Origin: Kingdonia uniflora
Lineage: Eukaryota > Streptophyta > Magnoliopsida > Ranunculales > Circaeasteraceae
NCBI GenBank assembly: GCA_014058105.1
Contig: JACGCM010000393.1
Span: 520,501 to 584,500, forward strand
Direction: 5' to 3'
Length of the DNA: 64,000 bases
Each line of letters begins with the position of its first letter. Within the stretch, counting starts at the first letter, position 1. A model generated the notes under the pieces. That model was not told where the DNA came from. It did not search any database and saw only the letters and a list, made by a program, of their open reading frames with translations. Position numbers and translations under genes: made by a program. This document shows, piece after piece, positions 58,956 through 64,000 of the stretch.

Positions 58956-60043
58956 TGATAGACACATAATATTTACGTGTACAACTCCTAAATTTATATC
59001 TACCTAATTATTTATTAAATAAATGTGACACTAATAGTACTTTTGTTTGTATTTACAGAAATCGGTCACATGATAAACAAGTCCTACATTTTTTTGGTTT
59101 TTAACGAAGAACAAGGGTGATGCACTCCAACAATGATTCTCATTTGAAGTTGTCAACCAAAGGCCCATGCATGGAAGCCCATTGAAGAGAATTAGATATA
59201 GATATTATTTTCACGAGTTGTAATATATATGCGTGATTTTAGGCATTGTTTAGGCGATTTTATATTAATGGTGATATTTTGTAACCCTTCCTATACTCTA
59301 TAAATAGGAGGGGAATCCCACCCATGAGAGATAATCTTGGAGAGTATAAATATCTAGATTCAATAAGCAATAAAGTTCTTGTTCTTCTCTTTTTCTTATT
59401 TTTTTACTTTTATCGTAGTAATAGTAGTATGGCAATGATCAAATGGATGAGTTGCTAATCTTCTTAGCCAAGGCTAGAGGAAGCTCTGCCCAATATAGCC
59501 TTAGTATAGATTGTGTAACTTAGTTAGAGTAATTACTCTATCTTTATCCTGGAATATTATATATTCGTATTCTTTCATCCTAGGCTTGACCATAGCTGGG
59601 ATTAGGAGGAATAAGGAATATAAGTAACCATCTTGTTTGACCATAATAAGATAGGTTAGGAACATGGAGAAGAGAACTTAATCCATGCTTATCAACCGGA
59701 CCATGGTTGAATAAGTTGGCTTATAGGTAGTTCCTAATCAATAATTATTTTATCTCATGATGTATTGCATATACCCGACCAAGAATATGCGATACGGGAA
59801 TTCGTGAATACTCTAACTAGGTACACTATCTCAAAGTTACAACGGATGGAGTAGAATCACGCCTTGGTTTCCTCTCCAATCGTATCAACACTTTTTCTAG
59901 TTTGTGTTTTATTTTAATTTCTTTACTTATAAAAACCCAAAACTTATTCTTAGTCTCTTAGGATACGACCCCGCTTACCCTTGGTACTTAACGGTACACC
60001 GTGCGCGTGCGGGTCTTTTAAGACGTCGGTTTATAATCGATCA
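58956..60043 (+). repeat. LTR copy 5, complete 3' LTR (1088 bp)
   Basis: TGATAGACACATAATATTTA at 58956 to ATCGATCA at 60043. TATA box TATAAATA at 59299-59306. It is followed by AGATA, the partner of GGATA at 34200-34204. It is used here as the reference length for the family. Confidence 0.9.
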
Positions 60044-61489
60044 AGATACTATCTCCCTCTTAGATAAGTGACTTAGGCCACTTGTAGACTGCCATATTAT
60101 GTATGGGTATACTGTTAAGAACTGACTTTGCTAGAGCAACTCTTCCCTAAAAAGAAATTATGCTCCCAGTCCAGCTGTTTGCCATTTTTATGATTTTTTT
60201 CAATAAGTGGTCTAAGAGCTTGTTTTGTAACTCTTCCTTGATTGAGGGGAATTCCCAAATATGTTTCTTGAAATTTGCCTTCTTTGAGTCCAAATATCTC
60301 AGAGATAACACTTTTTCTTGTTATAAGAATACTACTCATGAAAATCTTGCTTTTCTCCACACTAATCTCTTGCCCAGACACCTTCTGATAATCTGTGAGA
60401 ATGCCCATAAGCTGCCTTAGACACCTGGTCTTCCCATTCACAAAGACAAAGATATCATCTGCAAATAATAAGTGAGTGAATCCATGTGTAAACTTTGTTG
60501 ATGTCATGGCTTGTATTCTTCCTTATTCTTTACCCTTGTGGAGGTTAATGCTAAGTATGTCTTCCGTTATTACAAACAGGATTGGGGATAGAGGATCTCC
60601 CTGCTTGATCCCCCTAAACATCTGGAAGAAACTTGATGGTTTGCCATTAATGGGGATAAACATCATACTATTGTTGATAAAAGTTTGTATCCAAGAGCAG
60701 AATTTCTAATTTAATCCAAAAACGTCTAAGGTTGTGATGAGATACTCACAGCTAAGGGTGTCATAGGCTTGACTGATATCAATCTTGAGTGCCACATTGC
60801 CACCTTTTCTCTTGACCTTCATTTCATTCACCATTTTAGAGGCCATACAAATGTTGTTATGTATTCTTCTATTCTTGATAAAGGCACTTTGGTCTCTAGA
60901 AACAAACCTATCAGCAATAGGAGAAGGTCTAGTAGCGGGAATCTTTGTTATAACTTTAAAGATAAAGTTACTAAGATATATTGGCCTGTAGTGTTGAACC
61001 GATGAGGGTTTTTTGATTTTAGGGACCAAGACAATGATGTTAAAGTTGAAAGTCAAAAGGAGCATACCATCTAGAAAGAAAGAAGATATCCCAAAGTATA
61101 TATCAGAACATAGAATCTCCCAGTATTTTCGATAAAAGGTTCCAGAGAATCCATCAGGTCCGGGGGTGCTGTTGTTATCCATAGAAAAAACTACTTCTTT
61201 AATCTCCTCATTGGTTGGGCAAGAAGTAAGAATCGTATTTTCTTCTCCTTGCACTCGGTTTGGAAGCTGTTCAAAGAGTGTTGAGCAGTGTTGAGTGTCT
61301 TTAGTAGAGAATTTGGAGGTGTAGTAATTGATGATATGTTTATGTATGAGGGTTGGACTAGTAATGACTCTTCCCGTGCTATCTTTAATTTCAATGATAA
61401 GAGCTTTTACATTCCAACCATTTGATCCTCGATCTTTGCCTCCAATCCATCTCCTCAGTTTCCTCCCACCTGTTAAGGAATTTTGTTTG
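60044..61489 (-). pseudogene. LINE ORF2, reverse transcriptase part
   Basis: Minus strand: RRWIGGKDRGSNGWNVKALI near 61440, TPGPDGFSGTFYRKYWEIL (about 61150), VPKIKKPSSVQHYRPIYLSN, AFIKNRRIHNNICMA, then motif A ALKIDISQAYDTL (about 60795-60757), GIKQGDPLSP (about 60600), the catalytic FADD box HLLFADDIFVF (about 60470-60440), SGQEISVEKSKIFMSS and YLGIPL. The catalytic Asp residues are kept. Stops (for example after LDVFGLN at 60706 and HKGKE near 60535) and frameshifts show decay. It continues at 34204 across the inserted LTR block and is itself cut at 61490 by another LTR element, so the endonuclease part lies outside the window. Confidence 0.85.
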
Positions 61490-62013
61490 TGTAATGACCT
61501 ATTTGCTAGGAGGTCGAAAACACGTCTTACACCAGTGAAATATAGAAAATGTAGATAGACTACCAGCTATAAACACAGAGTTTAGCGTGGAAAACCTTTA
61601 AATAGGTGACAAACCACGACTTCTTCCTGAGGATTTTGAAAGAGTGAGTTGTTTATAGAGTGCTAATCTATTACATGGAGAGAGATAGATGTGTGTGTGG
61701 TTCTGAGAGATCATCAGATCTGCCTCCCCTTTTGTGTGTTCCTCTGCTCATTTATATAGGTCTCATAATACGACCGTTATGAGCTTTAATGTGGGAGGTT
61801 ACAAACGTTACAATATTGATGAGTCTTGACGAGTCTTCATGTAGGTCGAGTAACTCTTTAACTGCTCCATAATGTATCTTGAATGTGCCACGTGTTTGCT
61901 GATGAGGTCGGACGCTGAGACCTGAGCTTGAATTTCCGAACTGGCTTTGTATTTAGTCGAGCTAGAGCTCGAATATTGGCTTTAAGTCGAGTATTAGAAA
62001 TAAGTCCATTACA
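61490..62013 (-). repeat. 3' LTR (524 bp) of another LTR retrotransposon
   Basis: The minus strand begins TGTAATGGACTTATTTC at 62013 and ends GGTCATTACA at 61490, so the termini are the 7-bp inverted repeat TGTAATG/CATTACA. A purine tract GAGACGGGGCATA (62026-62014) lies just upstream, identifying it as the 3' LTR of a minus-strand element extending past the right edge. TATA box CTATATAAAT at 61751-61760. The flanking GTTTG (61485-61489) should recur at the other end of the element, outside the window. Confidence 0.8.
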
Positions 62014-62139
62014 TATGCCCCGTCTCAGCCAATAGCACGAGAAGCATTAGGGGTGAGTGGTGTTGGTTGAGAAAAGGCTCTGATCTCTGAATAAGTAGGC
62101 TGTATAGTTGGATTGGTTGAACCAATAACCAACTGTTCG

Positions 62140-62265
62140 AATGTCAGAGAATGTATGAGAATGTATGATGATGTATGAGAATGCATGATAATGTAGTAAA
62201 ATGTATGATGATGTATAATGATGTAGTAGAATGCATGATAATGTAGTAAAATATATGATCATGAC
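62140..62265. repeat. ATG-rich simple repeat
   Basis: Variants of gaatgtatgatgatgtatga and aatgcatgataatgtagtaa alternate about ten times. Confidence 0.75.
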
Positions 62266-62287
62266 AATGTATGATAGTATGACAGTG

Positions 62288-63236
62288 ATAGCTGTAGCAC
62301 AAGTCTCATGGGAGCTCATGTGTACTCATAGAGCTATACGTTGGTCTCAATTACATGTCGAATTGAGCGTATCAATAAGCGACTGAAATGAGATGATATT
62401 GCATTTGAGATAGCTGTAACACAGGTCTCTTGGGAAAGCATGTGTACTTCATGAGCTATGTGGCGGTCCCAATTACAGGTCGGATTGAGCGTATCAATAA
62501 GCGACCTTAATGAGACGAAATTGTATTTGAGATAGCTGGACACAAGTCTCTTGGGAGAGCAAATGTGTTTCATGAGCTATGGCGGTCCCAATTACAGGTC
62601 GAATTGAACGTATCAATAAGCGACCTTAATGAGACGAAATTGTATTTGAGATAACTGGACACAGGTCTCTTGGGAGAGAAAATGTGTTTCATGAGCTATG
62701 ACGGTCCCAATTACAGGTCGACTTGAGCGTATCAATAAGCGACCTTAAAGAGACGAAATTGTATTTGAGATAGCTGGACACAGGTCTCTTGGGAGAGTAA
62801 ATGTGTTTTATGAGCTATGGCGGTCCCAATTACAGGTCGAATTGAGTGTATCAATAAGCAACCTTAATGAGGCGAAATTGTATTTGAGATAGCTGGACAC
62901 AGGTCTCTTGGGAGAGCAAATGTGTTTCATGAGCTATGGCGGTCCCAATTACAGGTCGAACTGAGCGTATCAATAAGCGACCTTAATGAGACGAAATTGT
63001 ATTTGAGATAGCTGGACACAGGTCTCTTGGGAGAGCAAATGTGTTTCATGAGCTATGGCGGTCCCAATTACAGGTCGAATTGAGCGTATCAATAAGCGAC
63101 CTTAATGAGACGAAATTATATTTGAGATAGCTGTACACAGGTCTCTTGGGAGAACAAGTGTATTTCATGAGCTATATGGCGGTCCCAATTACGGGTCGAA
63201 TTGAGCAAATCAATAACCGACCGTAATGAGAGATGT
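62288..63236. repeat. 119-bp tandem array, about 8 units
   Basis: Each unit reads gatagctggacacaggtctc, ttgggagagcaaatgtg, catgagctatggcggtccca, attacaggtcgaattgagcg, tatcaataagcgaccttaat. The word ggtcccaattac recurs at about 62464, 62583, 62702, 62821, 62940, 63059 and 63180. The outer units (before 62411 and after 63128) are most diverged and the inner four nearly identical, as expected from unequal exchange. Confidence 0.9.
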
Positions 63237-63294
63237 AGTATGTGTTATGTTTAGTCGAATTGGACAAACCAATAATCGACCTGTAAGATGTTGG

Positions 63295-63510
63295 TCGGGC
63301 TTGCCCCGAGTATGAGCCAAGTCTGAAGTTGAGGTTGAACATTATGTCTGAAGCTGAAATCGGGCTTGCCCCGAAGTGTGAGCTTGAATAGGTTGTAAAG
63401 ATCGGGCTTGCCCCGAGTCTGAGTTTGAATACGGAGCTCGATAATAAGTCTCTTCGGTATGATTGAATGTATTGGTCGAGCGTCATGTTTGCATTTGAAG
63501 TTGGGTTCGC
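63295..63510. repeat. Dispersed hairpin word TCGGGCTTGCCCCGA
   Basis: It occurs at about 63295, 63359 and 63402, and in altered form near 63496, each within gagtctgaa/gaagtgtgagc text. The word can fold on itself (TCGGG/CCCGA). Confidence 0.7.
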
Positions 63511-64000
63511 CTCGAGTACCTCGACCTCGAGCGCCTTCGTAATTTGGTTTGATGTTGTTGAAAAGATGAGGACGAACATGAAGTCTTAATCTGAAGTCGA
63601 GCAGATGTCATTTGTTATTGTTGCTGCTGCGGTTCATGTTGTTGAATAATCCAAACGAACTATTGTGCTTGCTGGGCCTGTTGGGCTTATTGTGCTTGAT
63701 GTGCATGTTGGGCTTGTTGTAGCCTACGTAGCTGCTGTGTTTTTGTTGGAACGATTGTGTTGTTGAACTCACTTTCCTACTTACTGTTGAAGTCCTTTGG
63801 TTGTGAGAGAATGAAGCCAGACAAGACCTCACCACCAATGGAGGAGATGTGGATTGATTAGAGGTGGGAACATTAGCTACTGTTGCAGTTTTTGATTCAC
63901 CGAACTGTTTTGGAATTCAAGTTGGGGCTGCTCGCACTGTATGATGTAGAGATAGTTTAATTTAGCTTCTCGAACTGCTGTTGTAGTTTAGCTTCTTGAA

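Larger units (their letters stand above)
34205..60043. mobile_element. Compound block of a non-autonomous Gypsy-type LTR family inserted in a LINE
   Basis: The block starts TGATAGAC and ends CGATCA. Flanks are GGATA (34200-34204) and AGATA (60044-60048), a 5-bp target duplication with one change. Removing the block rejoins the LINE frame. Order inside: LTR(+) part with CACTA insertion, LTR(+) with Copia insertion, internal(+), internal(-), LTR(-), short internal(+), internal(-), LTR(-), internal 3' half(+), LTR(+). The PBS-like GGCGCCGTTG type sequence after the LTR and the AAGTTTGGGGGTA-type purine tract before it suit plant Ty3/Gypsy elements. No protease, RT, RNase H or integrase was found. 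Confidence 0.75.
62014..64000 (-). mobile_element. 3' untranslated region of LTR retrotransposon, open at right edge
   Basis: No protein domain is visible. It holds an ATG/ATGATGT-type simple repeat (62140-62265), the 119-bp tandem array (62288-63236), hairpin repeats (63296-63510) and a Gln/Ala-codon-rich stretch (63600-63760, minus-strand frame with AQQAQQ). Tandem arrays between pol and the 3' LTR are known from Tat/Ogre-group Gypsy elements, but the group cannot be fixed here. Confidence 0.55.

Noticed and set aside
62288..63236. CRISPR-like array
   Set aside because: Units are contiguous 119-bp repeats without distinct spacers, in plant DNA. It is an ordinary tandem array.

Overview
This is nuclear DNA from a flowering plant, most likely a eudicot. 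Protein matches are to plant families, introns are AT-rich, the promoters are plant-like, and almost every stretch can be assigned to a plant transposable element. No rRNA, tRNA gene, CRISPR array or bacterial-style operon is present. The window is a gene-poor, heavily nested transposon region. Only two protein genes look intact: a 171-residue three-exon gene on the minus strand (15602-18481, with a leader exon near 21171) and a small glycine-rich membrane protein (31274-31579, minus).

Left to right: 1 to about 3925 is the 5' two thirds of a dead Mutator-like element (minus strand), cut by the window edge. From 5156 to 30449 lie what read as two Helitron units of one family, joined tail to head at 14217/14218. 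The first (5156-14217) carries a KAS I first exon with its intron, exons resembling the C-terminus of the replication-licensing factor CDT1, two unidentified exon groups and an RPA-like Helitron protein remnant. The second (14218-30449, limits less certain) holds a SINE, the intact 171-residue gene, two LINE remnants, a solo LTR with a perfect target duplication, a neprosin-like pseudogene and a receptor-kinase fragment.

The right half is a nest. A LINE on the minus strand (32540-34204 continuing at 60044-61489) is split by a 25.8 kb block of a non-autonomous Gypsy-type LTR family (LTR about 1.09 kb). The LINE reading frame is open on both sides of the block and joins in frame. Inside the block, the left LTR copy is itself split by a 4.36 kb CACTA element (34696-39053, target duplication AAG) that carries an intronless, internally deleted GH1 beta-glucosidase copy and the start of a probable FLZ gene. 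A second LTR copy is split by a 5.9 kb gag-only Copia element (39274-45164). The rest of the block alternates between plus and minus copies of the same LTR element and forms a palindrome with arms over 4 kb centred near 49905. The LINE is interrupted again at 61490 by the 3' LTR of another minus-strand LTR element, whose 3' untranslated region contains a 119-bp tandem array (62288-63236) and runs off the right edge.

The coding remnants do not work together as a pathway. They are host gene pieces picked up by Helitrons and a CACTA element, plus the elements' own proteins. All boundaries and family calls come from reading the sequence. Percent identities and ages were not computed.
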